Notes under the pieces: model-generated
Database searches by the model: none
What the model was told of the DNA's origin: nothing
The model's input: the letters and a program-made list of their open reading frames with translations, nothing else
Part shown: positions 8,847 through 20,283 of the stretch, piece by piece
Numbering within the stretch: position 1 is the stretch's first letter
How the letters are laid out: the number at the start of each line of letters is the position of its first letter
Made by a program: the position numbers and the translations under genes
Source of the DNA: Cylindrotheca closterium
Taxonomy: Eukaryota; Bacillariophyta; Bacillariophyceae; Bacillariales; Bacillariaceae
Direction of reading: 5' to 3'
NCBI GenBank assembly: GCA_933822405.4
Contig: CAKOGP040000136.1
Coordinates: forward strand, 1 to 64,000
DNA: 64,000 bases

Positions 8847-11520
8847 ACTTGTCTGACAACTGTTTTGCATCAAGAGGTAGTAGCTTGATGTCCAAGTACC
8901 AAATGGTTTCTCACAATCACCGAAACAACCACAGTATCATGCAAAGAATTCTCAATTCGCTAGGTTTACTCATCAAATCTGCAAGATAGCAGATCACATT
9001 TCGAGTGTCAATTTGCGTGATCGGATGTTGAGCCCAAGTTGTTGCGTTTCGCGATTGATGAATGAGTGCAACAAACAGCAAGACGATTCAAATGTAGCCC
9101 GTGCTAGTTCGAAATCAGCTACAAAACAAAGGATGTAACAAGAATCTGCCGCTAGATATATTATACTACAATGAGATAATACAAAGCTCTTCCTAGCTTG
9201 TCGAGTACAAACATTATTACAAATGCCTTCTGTGGACGTTTATTCGGCAAACGAACAAACGCGCAAAAAGTAGAATCGAACTTGAAACAACTATCTATGT
9301 TATCACTTTGATCACATCATCATTTTACGAAGAGTCTACTTGGTAGCACTGCTGCTTGAGACCTTCCTTGTCGCACTTGGCAAAGAACGAAACAAACTCG
9401 TTGAAGTCGACGCTGCCGCTTTGATCAAAATCAATCACAGAGAACAGCAGATCAAAATCAGTGCGACTCATATTACCAACCGTTGTTCCAGAATTCAAGA
9501 ATGCCCAAAGCTCTTCTTTGTCGATGGAGCCCCCTTTGTCCTGGTCAATCTTGTGAAACTCGGCAAGCAATTCATCCGGAGAGAGACAAGACGATGAACC
9601 ATCATTACCACCGTGGAGTTTGATGCCCTCGGCAATGCGACTTGCAAACATGGTGCGCACAATGGCTTCCTTTTGGTTCATTTGACGCCTGTGCAAAGTG
9701 AACAAAGCGAGGAATATCAAAACCGTGACAGCCAAAACAACACCAACAACTGGTCCCGCCAGGACGGATGCTTCTGGTTCGGAATACGGAGAGACAGCAC
9801 ACTCGGGATCGTATTCACACCAATCGCCTTCGTCAGGACAGTAGCCAGAGAGACACCCATCTTCAAATGGTCTCTGATCAGACGGTACATTGTACTCGAG
9901 GTAGGCAGACTCGAGTGCATCACGGAACTGCTGAGTGGATGCAATTCGGGTGGCAAACACGCGGGTGGACGCCAAAAATTGGTACTCTTCGCCGCTTGAT
10001 GTGGAGGTGTTATACTGATAAATAGTAGTGGATAGCTGATTGCATTCGGCATCAAGACATGCCGAAGCATACTGTACGAGGACGCCACCTTCCAAGTAGC
10101 TCGAGAAATGATTGCTGTCACCTGCAGGAAGACTAACATACGACTTGCGATCAAGCTCGGTGCCCAGCATGGTTGACCCAAAGGGCAACATGGTGACGCT
10201 TCCGTCCTTTTCGAAGGTACTTGTTCCAAAGCGCTCATAGAAACCAGCAGTTCCACTCCACCCGCATTCGCCTGGCAAAAGGACATTCTGCTTGCCCTCT
10301 GGAACAATCTGGTTGCAAAAGGCTTCGGGAGGGGGAGGGTGGATCGTGTGCATTTGTTCGTATAGTCTTGAACCACTCAAGGTGATGTTGATGAACATTT
10401 TGTAGGGGGCTTGTGAGTATGGCATTTGATTGGGAGCAAAGGTAGCCGCATCTTCTTCCATGAAAGCTGGCTCAATGACTCGGCCATCAGGACCATATGT
10501 TGTTGCAAATGCTTCATAGAATCCTTCGAATTTTTTCCATGCAGAGTTCTGGTCGGCAATAGCATTCGAAGCGGTAGAATCGTAACGAATATCGTTTTCT
10601 GCAAGGCAGCTAGAAGAGTACCACTGGCCGCAAGCAACATCAGCAAGGCGTCTAGCGTCAGCAGCTGGCTCATTCTCCTGCTCTTTGGAAAGCAGCAAAC
10701 GATGACCCTGAGCAGAGGGATCATTATAGCTATCGCTAAGCGGTCTTGTTGATGGACTGTACAGATACTTCACCTTTGACTCTACGAGCAACTCGATCAA
10801 TTGCAGATCTGTGAGCTCGGTAAGAGTGCTCTTTGCGGCCAATATGTTCGCTGCGTTGCGATTGGCGCGTATCTCTCGAGCGAGGGTATGGTATGTCTTT
10901 TGAAGACGCTTGGCGAGGAACTGGACCATTTCAGGATCGAAACTAACCTGCAATAGGGACATCATGCGAGCCGGAAAGTCACCGCAGTTCTCCATGACGA
11001 TGTCATAACTTTTCATGCTGTCCGGATCTGAATCAACTTGGGCCTTGACAGTGTCGAATGCTCTGGCGATGTCGGCAAGGGGAAAAGTGCCAATCGACAA
11101 ATGTGGGAGGTCTCTTGGATCAATACCAGTGGGAAGAGTGAACTCGTGGACGTTGACACTACGAATTCCAAAACCAGTGTCGGTTGCATTTGCAAGGGCA
11201 TCGCTCTGTTCCATGGCTAAGTTTGGACAATCAGAGCTGCCTTCTTTGGAGACGGGTGTTGATACCACGAAAACATGCTTATGAACAAAGAGAGAGGTCT
11301 CGTATTCTACTCCAGCACATGATTGAAGAATACCGCTCCAACCGTCATCGGCAAGTTTCCGAAATCGTTCTTTAATTTTGTTTTTGCAAGTAATCAGATG
11401 TGCACCAATGCCAGGCACGAAGAGATTTGCAACGAAGGCAGCAGCTATGATCTTCATCATCATCATTGTACTTTCTAAAATGAGCACAAGTATGAAGTAT
11501 CTGTACAGTTAATTTTGCCG
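8844..11520. repeat. Right arm of ~2.65-kb palindrome
   Basis: Reverse-complement partner of 5655-8312. The inner edge is at TAGACTTGTCTG (8844-8855). The extra length is explained by a 3-bp and a 21-bp in-frame insertion in the coding sequence. Beyond the start codon, the promoter-proximal ~60 bp still align loosely with the left arm. Confidence 0.95.
9325..11466 (-). CDS. Signal-peptide, single-TM protein with cytosolic EF-hand pair (palindrome right copy)
   Basis: The protein has 713 residues from the first ATG and is transcribed toward its twin, so the two genes are convergent. It has the same architecture as the left copy: signal peptide, large luminal region, Cys-rich juxtamembrane stretch, one TM helix, and two canonical EF-hand loops (DQDKGGSIDKEE, DFDQSGSVDFNE). 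Differences found: residues 23-33 read HLITCKNKIKERF instead of TPIPCKNKLRRF, and there is an extra segment (FYEAFATT) near residue 316. The rest appears identical, which implies recent duplication or continuing gene conversion. The 5' flanks differ, so the promoters may have separate expression. Function beyond calcium binding is unknown. Confidence 0.9.
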   Translation of the reverse strand: MMMMKIIAAAFVANLFVPGIGAHLITCKNKIKERFRKLADDGWSGILQSCAGVEYETSLFVHKHVFVVSTPVSKEGSSDCPNLAMEQSDALANATDTGFGIRSVNVHEFTLPTGIDPRDLPHLSIGTFPLADIARAFDTVKAQVDSDPDSMKSYDIVMENCGDFPARMMSLLQVSFDPEMVQFLAKRLQKTYHTLAREIRANRNAANILAAKSTLTELTDLQLIELLVESKVKYLYSPSTRPLSDSYNDPSAQGHRLLLSKEQENEPAADARRLADVACGQWYSSSCLAENDIRYDSTASNAIADQNSAWKKFEGFYEAFATTYGPDGRVIEPAFMEEDAATFAPNQMPYSQAPYKMFINITLSGSRLYEQMHTIHPPPPEAFCNQIVPEGKQNVLLPGECGWSGTAGFYERFGTSTFEKDGSVTMLPFGSTMLGTELDRKSYVSLPAGDSNHFSSYLEGGVLVQYASACLDAECNQLSTTIYQYNTSTSSGEEYQFLASTRVFATRIASTQQFRDALESAYLEYNVPSDQRPFEDGCLSGYCPDEGDWCEYDPECAVSPYSEPEASVLAGPVVGVVLAVTVLIFLALFTLHRRQMNQKEAIVRTMFASRIAEGIKLHGGNDGSSSCLSPDELLAEFHKIDQDKGGSIDKEELWAFLNSGTTVGNMSRTDFDLLFSVIDFDQSGSVDFNEFVSFFAKCDKEGLKQQCYQVDSS

Positions 11521-12296
11521 TCAAAGGATAGATTCACGATGAAAAGTACTTTATCGCAATGCAGGGAACAATCAAAAGTTCCGATGAGAGGAGGGTAAAA
11601 GTCGGTGAATGACCTTCTTTTTTAAATTCTCGCCCTGATCAGATCATGAAATTTATCGCCATCAACGTGGACCGGTACAGTAGGGTACAGTACTGTGTAC
11701 CGGTACAGGGTACAGTACTGTGTACCGGACGATCAGGAGTGTAAAAGCGAGCCGGATATGAGGTTATTGTTCGACTCAATGAAGTTAAGAAGAACAATAG
11801 AATAAATAAGACGAGATTGGATCACATCGCCAACAATAGATCGGCTTGGCCGCTGAAACGAATGAGCTGGACGGCAGCACGGGAATACCGATACTGTAAG
11901 GTTGCGCTTTGTGATCCTGGTAGGCAGAATGAAAGAAATGAGGACTGGATTCTTGAAAGTACTTCGATATTTCCATATATCCGAGTTTTAGATACATGGC
12001 AACCTCTCCTTCTTGGCTGTGGTCCTGCGTGCTGGAAGGACTATAAGACCCCTTTTTTCAAAGGTCGCGGATAGAGGCGAGCCTTTTGCGCCGGAAGAGG
12101 CACAACCGCTCCTACTGTACAGAATGGTACTAAGATCCGAGCGAATGAATTGAGAATGTTGTTCCATATGCGCCAGTACTTTCCGTATAAAATGTGCTGG
12201 TACTTATTTTATAATATTGGTACAGTAGAAATCCAAAATCTCATTTCAAAAACACCCGAAAAATCCAGAGAAGCATCATTGATATTTATATCAATA
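11521..12296. other. Intergenic region with GTAC-rich palindromes
   Basis: There is no gene here. Positions 11670-11740 contain a nested array of ACCGGTAC, GTACAGTAC and GTGTACCGG motifs that can fold on itself. Similar TACCGGTA/GTACAGTAC words recur in many intergenic spacers of the window. Confidence 0.6.
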
Positions 12297-12583
12297 ATGA
12301 TGACTTTAGGAGGTGGAGCTAAAAGAGGATCATTATTGCTGACAATGGAAAGAGCTATGTTGTTGGTAGCGAAAAAGGATTCGATAGTTTGCCATCTGGT
12401 AAATTTGAAACCAAGCGTCGAGTGTTGTATTCCACGTCGACTATGCATTTGCCGATGGTGGAACCTACACATAGTAATACAGCCGGTGAGAATAATGATG
12501 AAGCCAACTAAATAAATTACCAGACGAGGAGGAGAATGCCAACAAGAAGAAGGAAAAGAGCAGTCAAGGAGACCACTAATACC

Positions 12584-12630
<47 letters not shown>

Positions 12631-12950
12631 GGACAAAGCAAGGACAAAGTAGCTAGTTGAAGAAGCTATATACAGGAAGAAACCAAAGTACGCAATAATG
12701 ACGAAATAATCGTCATTAGTAGTGACAGTGAGGCTGAAGAAGCAAGCAATCGTCCTACAGAGCGGGCATTTTAAAAAGCATCATGGGAAGAGTATTGACC
12801 AAACAAAACCAACATGTCAAAGCCCGTGTCATGTACCAACAGGCTCTTCTTGCTTTTTATTTGGAAGCTTGCTGCGCCGGGGAAGGCCATAAAGATGTCG
12901 GAGTTACATGCAGACGAATTGCAAAAGGTTTGGAACTTCAGGTCAAATAG
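12297..12950 (+). pseudogene. Decayed TPR-family gene (N-domain, SIM-like motif, last TPR only)
   Basis: Pieces of the TPR family found downstream can be read in three frames. The N-terminal domain is at about 12321-12475 (ATTATTGCTGACAATGG, then FETKRRVL, then in another frame YAFADGGTYT and a stop). The acidic motif is near 12695-12735 (EIIVISSDSEAEEA). The terminal TPR is at 12797-12950 (TKQNQHVKARVMYQQAL to GLELQVK, stop). The whole internal TPR array is missing. An (AAC)n tract lies between the N-domain and the acidic motif. Several frameshifts and stops make this clearly non-functional. It marks the left edge of the TPR cluster. Confidence 0.85.
12582..12630. repeat. (AAC)n microsatellite
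   Basis: A run of about 16 AAC units lies inside the TPR pseudogene, where intact paralogues have a low-complexity linker. Confidence 0.95.
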
Positions 12951-13295
12951 GAAGAGTTGGGTGCTGCGAGAATGAAGCACGTGGTCACTCAAGCGATCGG
13001 TCTATACAGTAGTTATGTGGTGGACACTTTCGACAACATAAAGTTTGTTTCAGAGGTAGTTGGGTTGAATTTGCCTCTACATACTATCGAAACGAGGTAA
13101 CGATACGAGGTACGATGCGACCTTCGACCTACCTTCAGTACCACTCAAAGTACAGGTACAAATAAGTAACATACTGCTTGTACAATATTTGGGGCTAAAT
13201 CAGTGTTTCACGGATCGAACGGGTCCATTTTGGCATCAAAATTTGGGGATAGATGATGAGGTTGAGGGAAATCCGCAATTACCTTATCGTGTGCG

Positions 13296-13508
13296 ATGAC
13301 GATGGAAGACATTCTCGATTTGTCTATCAGTCACAATATGAGTTTCTTGTCAAGTTGTTGTTGCAAGAAGGATCAGGCAATCACCTCTAACAGAAAAAAG
13401 AAGCAAGAGAGCATCATTTCAATCCGCTTAGTCTTGTTGATCACCATTCTCTTTGCATCTATCATTTACTATCTTTTGTTGAAGGCTTCTCAGAATTTGC
13501 AGATTTGA
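13296..13508 (+). CDS. Hypothetical 70-residue single-TM protein
   Basis: An ATG-initiated frame encodes a small protein with a CCCKK motif near residue 22, a basic stretch (NRKKKQE) and one strong hydrophobic helix (RLVLLITILFASIIYYLLL, ~44-62), giving a tail-anchored look. There is no homology that I recognise. It sits 69 bp upstream of the next gene on the same strand, so it could also be 5' UTR or chance. Confidence is low. Confidence 0.25.
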   Translation: MTMEDILDLSISHNMSFLSSCCCKKDQAITSNRKKKQESIISIRLVLLITILFASIIYYLLLKASQNLQI

Positions 13509-13577
13509 CAGCAGCAAATTATTCAACACGCGCCGCCTACACGTTTATATACTGCATAAGAATCAGCAGCTGATTCC

Positions 13578-15137
13578 ATGATTGGTCGCCCCCGAAGCCT
13601 CCTTTGGACCTTGACTTTACTGGCTTCCTCCACTTCACCAGCATCTCTCTTCCGAAAGCAGCCAGCTGGATTGTTATTATTAGCGTCTGCCTTTACCACC
13701 ACCACCACTGCTTCTGCCATCGCTTTCAAGTCTGGCATCAGTCAACGACAAGCTACTTATTTTACTTCAGCAAGAACTACTTTGACTATGGCCAAATCTT
13801 CAGACGACGCTCAGAAGAAAATCAAAAACATTGTGGTTGTCGGGGGTGGAATTCAAGGCACTTCGGTAGCCTATCAACTCGCTAAAGCTGCTGCTTCTTC
13901 TGCCAGTGATAATGACACCAAGATTACCATTTTGGAGGCCAAGGCGGTAGCTTCTGCTGCTTCCGGCAAGGGTGGTGGATTCATGGCTCGTTCCTGGGGT
14001 GACGGAAGTCCCACTCAAGGCTTGCACGAATTGGCCTTTGACATGTACGAAGAATTGGCGGCGGAGCTAAAGTGCGAGTCCTATCGCAAGCTTCCAGTCA
14101 TATCCGTCTCACCAGGACGAGGCAGCCAATCCTTTCAATCCAATGATCCAATCGTTCCCAATTGGTTGGATGGGAACGTGGCTCGAATCTCCCCCATGGG
14201 ATATGGAGAAGATACTGCCCAAATCACACCCAAGGAATTTGTCGAGCAAATGCTCCAGCATGCGCCAGGAATCCGAGTGGTTTTGGGAAAATGTACCGGA
14301 GTCGAGACAGCTGGAGACGAAGGAGAGGAGCAAATTACTGGAGTGAAATACATGAATAGTAGTCGTGACAGTGACGAAGAAAAGACTCTGCCTGCGGATG
14401 TGGTGGTGGTCTCGGCTGGCCCTTGGTCGTGCCAAGCAGAAGATTGGTTTCCGAATGCAGGTCTCGAACTGCCCATGGAGGGTATCAAATCTACTAGCAT
14501 TGTTTGGAACAAGCCGGAAGATAGGGATGTCGATGCTACAGCCTTGTTCTGTGGCGAGAATTCCAACTTTGGAACTCACTGTAAGTTTTGGGCCGGATTG
14601 GATTGGTGTTATCGTACTTAATTTTTTCATATGGTTTCAGTGATCTAACACTGTTCTGTTTAAAATACAGTGGAAGTATATCCCCGTCCTGACGGTAGCA
14701 TTTACATTTGTGGCATTGGCGGTTCCGATTACATTTCGACTGCCCAACTCAAAGAAGGTGCCTTTCTGGAAAATTGCGAAGCCAATCCGACCCGGGTCGA
14801 AGCTGCCCAAGCCTCCTTCCGGGATATGGCACCACAATACAAGGAAGAAAATGGAGGTAGTTTGGAAAAGTCACAAGCGTGCATGCGACCCTGTCCGCCC
14901 GATGCCATGCCATACATGGGAGCAGTGCCTGGATATACAGGTGCCTATTTGAATGCCGGTCACAATTGTTGGGGCATCGCTTGGGCACCAGCATCTGGTA
15001 AGGCCATGGCCGAATTAATTTGGGAAGGTTCCTGCTCGTCGATCAATTTGAAACCATTTGACCCGGTTCGGTTCACACCCAAGTTGGCCCAACGAGGACG
15101 AAAGCGACGCGGAACTAATGTCGGAGAGCAGTGGTAA
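13578..15137 (+). CDS. FAD-dependent oxidoreductase (DAO family), probably plastid-targeted, one intron
   Basis: CDS join(13578..14580,14671..15137), 489 residues. The 90-bp intron has a GTAAGT donor and a TACAG acceptor. The alternative AG at 14640 would give an immediate stop, whereas joining at 14671 restores FGTHLEVYPRPDGS. A Rossmann FAD motif VVVGGGIQGTS lies at ~86-96, followed by the acidic end of beta-2 (ILEAKA). GKGGGFMARSWG and the C-terminal GHNCWGIAWAPASGKAMAEL are typical of the D-amino-acid-oxidase-like fold (TDA3/FOXRED-type proteins). The N-terminus has a hydrophobic stretch followed by ASAF (36-39), the diatom plastid presequence motif, then Ser/Thr-rich sequence. The substrate cannot be told from sequence. 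It is a single-copy gene in an otherwise duplicated area. Confidence 0.9.
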
Positions 15138-15378
15138 TGTAGCGAATGGTCGTGATAGTAGCATGGGTAGGCAGTTTAGTGAGGAAGATTACTGAATGAT
15201 CACTGAAAACATTTCGATTCTATCTGGAAAAAAAAGGATACAATAAAGATCGGCCCGGCGATTGAAGCGTTGTTGTATGGTCCGATTCATTCATTTTGCG
15301 GTTTCTCAGTACTACACGAAAAGGATAGATTACATATTAATTTCATAGGTTAACGATTCCTAGAATCCTCCATACAAC

Positions 15379-16610
15379 CTACTCTTCGCCTTCAAGTTCC
15401 AAAGATCGTGGAATTCGCTTGCGTGCGTCTTCAACATCTTCCCGGCCCTCCTCGTCAGAAAGCTCCAAGTAAATTTCAAGTGCTTGTTGGAACATGACAC
15501 GGGGCTTTCTGTGTTGCTTTTGTTTCGTTAATACATTTCCCCATATTGTACTGTGTGTCGGCACAGTCCTCACGACGTTCGGGAATATTCGAATGAATCT
15601 CGAGAGATTTGCGATACATGTCCATTGCTTCCTTGCATTTGACTTGACTCTCCAAAACGCACCCCATTTTGGAATACGTGTAGGCAACATCTTGATGGCG
15701 ATTGCCACAGACTTTTAATTGAATGTGGAGAGCTTGGCGGTGCATGTTCAATGCTTCTTTATATTTGACCTGATTCTCTAGAACACACCCCATCGCGTAA
15801 TATGTGTCGGCAACATCTTTATGATGACTACCAAGGATTTTTAGTTGAATGTCGAGAGCCTTACGATAAATCTTAACGGCTTCCGTGTGTTTGGCCCGAT
15901 TCTGGAAAACACATCCCATCTGATAATATGTGTTGTTGGCAACATCTTTATGACGATTGCCAAGGATTCCTAGTACCGAGAGCCTTACGATACATCTTCA
16001 TAGCTTTTTCATACTTCTCTTGATCGTAAAGAGCAGCCCCATCGCTAGTAAACTTGCATGCTTCCCTCAATTGGTCCCGCTTATCGATTGCACTAAGTTG
16101 TCGTTCAGTCGGATCATTGCTGTTGATCTCTTCCTCGTCATCACTATCACTGCTGATGACGATAACTTCATCGCTTTTACTTGTCTTTCTCTTTTTTCCT
16201 CTTGCTGTATCATCAGCCGATTCAACAGCCGACCTTTTCGTGTTTGACTCATCATCAGCATCGTCGTTCTTTTTGATATTTACTAAATTCTCTTGGTCTT
16301 CCATCTCCTCCTGTCGTGGTGGCTGATTGATTCAACGCTGCTACCCGCGTTGCTGTTGCAACTGACATGATATCTTGCTGAGGTACGACGGCCTTACTAA
16401 ATGATCAAGTTGTATCATTATTCGACTTCACAGCGTAGGTTCCTCCATCAGCTAGCGAGACATATCCAAGCATACTCGTAGTTTTGTTTCAGCATTCTCC
16501 AAGAACTTTGTGTTCAGCGATTCCAACAAATCCTTGAACTCCTCTCTGTTGCTGATTGCATAGACGCTACCATCATTGACAATGGTGGTGGTTTTCCGTC
16601 CTTCATTCAT
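15379..16610 (-). pseudogene. Frameshifted TPR-family gene
   Basis: Reading on the minus strand from the ATG at 16610: the N-domain is recognisable (GRKTTTIVNDGSVYAIS, then EEFKDLLESL). Two extra bases in the RVLGY codons then break the frame, and a stop follows. The next piece (16304-15948) keeps the basic GKKRKTSKS and acidic EVIVISSDSDDEEE motifs and the first TPR. A deletion near 15950 shifts the frame again. The TPR array (15919-15476: YYAMGCVLENQVKYKEAL and others) runs until one extra base after TQYNMGK. The last TPR (MFQQALEIYLEL) ends with ELEGEE. At least three frameshifts make it a recent pseudogene, unless the assembly has errors. A gene finder could wrongly split it into 2-3 genes. 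Confidence 0.85.
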
Positions 16611-17158
16611 GGTATACTACCAGCTGTGTGCTTTGCTGATTCAGAACTGCTATACATACATACACAGTATTGAGTATAAAAAAGATACGAGATTTAGTAG
16701 ATTTTGGCGGGAAATATGTAACTTTCTGTGTGTAAGCACGAGTAAGTTTAGATATCGTCCACCCATCAACCGTACTTGAAGATCGGAACGCGTACTACAC
16801 TACATGCGTACCGGTACACGTACAGTAGCAGTATGTGGCTCATAGAAGCTGGAAAGACTGCCGGCTCGATCGCATTCCGTGTGCGCTTTTTGTTCCTCAG
16901 ATTCTGCTTTTTCCTTCGATCGTCAGTTTGGTTTCGGTTTGTCGTGGCACCGCCCGAGGAACTGAAAACGCCCGTGCAAAACACGCAGGGATTGCGGCTA
17001 CGTGAAAATTTCAGCCATTGTGGCACTCACCTTGAATATCAAGCCTTGGATAGGCTTTAGGAACGACTTCCAGCATTCCAAACCACCAGAACAGTATAAC
17101 AGCAACCATTATTGAACTCAAGCTATAGTCTTCTAGGCTCGCTTCATTATCATTATCA
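16611..17158. other. Divergent upstream region
   Basis: This spacer lies between the TPR pseudogene (minus) and the HA-domain gene (plus). It contains a GTACCGGTACACGTACAG cluster near 16806 and no credible gene. Core promoter elements of the HA gene are presumably here, but no TATA box is obvious. Confidence 0.5.
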
Positions 17159-19012
17159 ATGTCAACCTTCATGTCAACATCAACCACCACGGCCACACCA
17201 TCAGTCCTGGCATCAGCAGCGTCAGCAAAGAACAGTGTGGAAACCGCTTCAGCGTCCTCATCGTCTTCTTCTTCACGTCCAACATATGCACAATTTGAAG
17301 ATGCCGATGAACCAATCGTGAACGTTACCATGAAAGAGGAAGATGAAGCAAACACGCCTATGCCTAATTCAGCAGCATCATTCTCATCAGCACTAGCGAC
17401 GTCTGCTTCTACGTTTGGTGGTGGTGGTGGCAATCCAAATGCAGTACCAGTAGGAGTCTCACCCGTGTCACCCGAAGCCGAGTTGCTACGAATGGCCTAT
17501 TTCTTTCAAAATGCCGCACACATGCCCACCATGCCCCACCACCAAGACCACAGAATGATTCAGCATCATCAACATCATCAACAACAATCGTATCATTTAC
17601 TTTCAGCAGCAGCAGCAGCACCACCAGCACCACCAGTGATGCCTTCCAACAGCATGCAAATGCTCGCACTATTGGCCCAACATTCCCAATTCCAACATCA
17701 TCATCAGCAACATCATCAGCAACAGGAGCAGCAACAGGAGGAGGAGCCGCCAAAACCACAGCTGGAACAGCAACAGACTCAGAAGACCCAAGAGGACCAC
17801 GAGACTCAAGATGAAGACCCATCTACTCCTCCTCCACCACCACCACCAAGAAAGAGAGGACGACCCCGAAAAGACAAATCCTTGCTAGCCAAAAACAATA
17901 GTGACAACAACAGCGAGAACGACAGCAAAAATAGCAAAAGAAAAGAGAAGAAACCCAAAAAGGCCGGGGGGAATGCTGCGAAAGCTGCGAAAGCTGCGAA
18001 AGCAGGAGTCAAATACTGCAACAAACAAATTGACAAGTGGATTGTCCGATACAACGAAGCCAAGGAATATGCCGAAAAGAATGGTCACTGCATGATTCCG
18101 AATGAATATCCGGCCAATCCTTTGTTGGGTGGTTGGGCCAAACGGCAACGCTATCAATATCAAGTCTTGAAAAAGGGTGAAAAGAAGGGCGCCTTCAAGA
18201 AACAACCCGCTGCCATACTCTTGCATGCCAGCCGGAATTCCTCCATTTCGGCGGAACGCATTAAATTGCTAGAAGATATTGGATTTTGTTGGCAACACAA
18301 GGATCACAAATGGCATGCACGATACGACGAATTGGTCCAATTCACCAAGGACTATGGACATGCGGCAGTCCCTACTACCTATTATGAAAATCAAGGGCTT
18401 GCCGGATGGGTCAAGGTCCAACGAAGGCAATACAAGCTGTATTCTTTGGGCAAGAAATCTTCCATGACGCAATCTCGAATTGCATTGTTGGAAAAGGTTA
18501 ACTTTTGTTGGAGCATCAAAGAAATTATGACTCATCTTCCAGAAGACCAACGAGAGGCCGAGAGAAAGGCAGAAGCCTTGCAACTGGTCAAAACCCAAAA
18601 GCACCCGCAACAAATGCTATTCGAAAAGGACGAGAGGAGGAGTCGAATGATCCATCATGCAGGAATGCAATTGCAGTCCAACGCCGCCTCCATGCTGTCG
18701 ACGAACAACAACAACGACAACAACGACAACAACGACAACAATGATGATAATGATAAGATGGCAAAATCGAACGTCATGCTGCAGCTACAGAAGACGAAGA
18801 GCAAGAAGAACAACAGCAATGATCATGCCACAACCAAACCAATGAGTATTCGTATCAGCGATACTGATGGTGCGGGTGATGTTACAACCACAGCGACTGC
18901 AGTAGTAGTAGCGAAGGAAGAAGCTAATACATCAATATCTGTTGAGAAAGAAGTCAAAGACGTCTTGGACGAAAACGATGCTATTTCTGCATTGCTGTCC
19001 TTTGGGCGATGA
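17159..19012 (+). CDS. Helicase-associated (HA) domain protein with AT-hook
   Basis: 617 residues, single exon. The N-terminal half is low-complexity (Ser, His/Gln and Pro runs) and contains QFEDADEP near 45-52, a motif shared with the 24538 gene. An AT-hook ([10 protein letters not shown], 231-240) and a lysine-rich stretch (NLS-like) precede two HA domains. HA1 is ~292-378 ([32 protein letters not shown], then LLEDIGFCW). HA2 is ~384-452 ([38 protein letters not shown]). HA domains are small helical DNA- or RNA-binding modules common in diatoms. With the AT-hook, a nuclear DNA-binding regulator or chromatin factor is likely. The C-terminus has Asn/Asp and Lys/Asn tracts from simple repeats. 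Overlapping antisense frames are composition artefacts. Confidence 0.9.
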   Translation: MSTFMSTSTTTATPSVLASAASAKNSVETASASSSSSSSRPTYAQFEDADEPIVNVTMKEEDEANTPMPNSAASFSSALATSASTFGGGGGNPNAVPVGVSPVSPEAELLRMAYFFQNAAHMPTMPHHQDHRMIQHHQHHQQQSYHLLSAAAAAPPAPPVMPSNSMQMLALLAQHSQFQHHHQQHHQQQEQQQEEEPPKPQLEQQQTQKTQEDHETQDEDPSTPPPPPPPRKRGRPRKDKSLLAKNNSDNNSENDSKNSKRKEKKPKKAGGNAAKAAKAAKAGVKYCNKQIDKWIVRYNEAKEYAEKNGHCMIPNEYPANPLLGGWAKRQRYQYQVLKKGEKKGAFKKQPAAILLHASRNSSISAERIKLLEDIGFCWQHKDHKWHARYDELVQFTKDYGHAAVPTTYYENQGLAGWVKVQRRQYKLYSLGKKSSMTQSRIALLEKVNFCWSIKEIMTHLPEDQREAERKAEALQLVKTQKHPQQMLFEKDERRSRMIHHAGMQLQSNAASMLSTNNNNDNNDNNDNNDDNDKMAKSNVMLQLQKTKSKKNNSNDHATTKPMSIRISDTDGAGDVTTTATAVVVAKEEANTSISVEKEVKDVLDENDAISALLSFGR

Positions 19013-19017
19013 TCGTC

Positions 19018-19080
19018 GATGGATGGATGGATGGATGGATGGATTGTTATTGTATGGATGGATGGATGGATGGATGGATG
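19018..19080. repeat. (GGAT)n microsatellite
   Basis: Two runs of GGAT units are separated by a short TTGTTATTGT break, directly after the HA gene stop. They probably lie in its 3' UTR. Confidence 0.95.
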
Positions 19081-20283
19081 GTACTAGAAGATTAGTATAA
19101 TATTTTACCATATAATAGCAAAAGATCAAAATATATAACATATAACATACTATACTCGATTCTTTTGCATAACATAATATGGTAGCCATAAGATACCGCG
19201 AGGTACTTTTGTGATTTTGACTTTGGAATGTAAACGCACAAATTTAGACAAAAGGACTATCCTATGCATTTCTGATAATGTCATAAATAATGCAGTAACA
19301 TCGATTGTGCTGTTGGCATGATCATCATGATGATTCCTTCCACAGTCACGCGCGCGGTAGCTACCTGTGTTCATTATAGACTTCTTGGACGAAGAACCTG
19401 TGGTCCAGCCGTAAGAATAATTTACAAAAGGACTTCAGTTGGAAGCCGATGGAGGTGCAGAATAATAATATTTCAGTGTACAGGGTAGGGTCTGCAAATG
19501 GTGGGAAATGCAGACATGCCGGTACTGTAACGTGCCGCAAAGGCTAAAAACAAAGATGAAATGAAATACCGGTACCACAGGTATTAATACCGGTATAGTG
19601 AACAATAAAAATAATGGAAAATGAATCATCATAAATACCGTATCGTCACATGGCGCTTTTGAATTTGGTCTTTTGAGTCAGTAAGTCAGCATAAAAAGGA
19701 TTCGGATGGCGTGGTGCAGCGCTCGCTGACTGTGTGTGGACCTGAACTTGGGCGGGACACGACAGATGGTTCCCATCCACTTTCACTTTTTCCAAATAAC
19801 GACGTGAAGCAAAGTGCGTACTTAGCGAAGCCGCCAGATGTCTAAGACCACGCGCGGCTGGCCATCCAAACGTCGATCACGTTCGTCGTCTCACAATCTA
19901 TAAAACTGCAAGCGGAGCCACAAAGATGGCATCTACTGTGTCTCAGTGATGCACTATGGAACGCTTTTCCCTATGTTTTAACTCACGGTCGGATGCATCA
20001 CCGATGTAATTTAGAAGAGCGTTCTGATCGGAAGACGAAATTGCACGCAAGCAGTGCTTTTGGTGACGCTAGGACCCATATCAAAGGAAAACATGGGGGT
20101 GATATCATCATATATACATCTGTTCGCAGCAACTTTTTATATTACACACAAACACGATACGATACACAGCACACAACAGCAACAGCATAACATATTATAA
20201 GACACACATATTATAAGACACACAGAGAGATATCATACAACAAGCAACAAGCAACAAGCAACAAATAACAACCAAAAAGAAGA
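19081..20283. other. Intergenic region, promoter side of TPR gene
   Basis: No gene is seen in this 1.2 kb. Near 19555-19605 there are TACCGGTA words. Positions 19700-19900 are more GC-rich. ACATATTATAAGACACAC-type direct repeats lie at 20190-20222, just upstream of the next start. The small frame 19993-20190 is probably leader sequence. Confidence 0.5.

Noticed and set aside
12150..12515. 121-codon ATG frame as a gene
   Set aside because: It overlaps the frameshifted N-domain of a TPR pseudogene in the wrong frame.
17011..18063. Antisense frames over the HA-domain genes (also 25418-26907)
   Set aside because: Hydrophobic or repetitive products produced by reading His/Gln/Asn codon repeats backwards.
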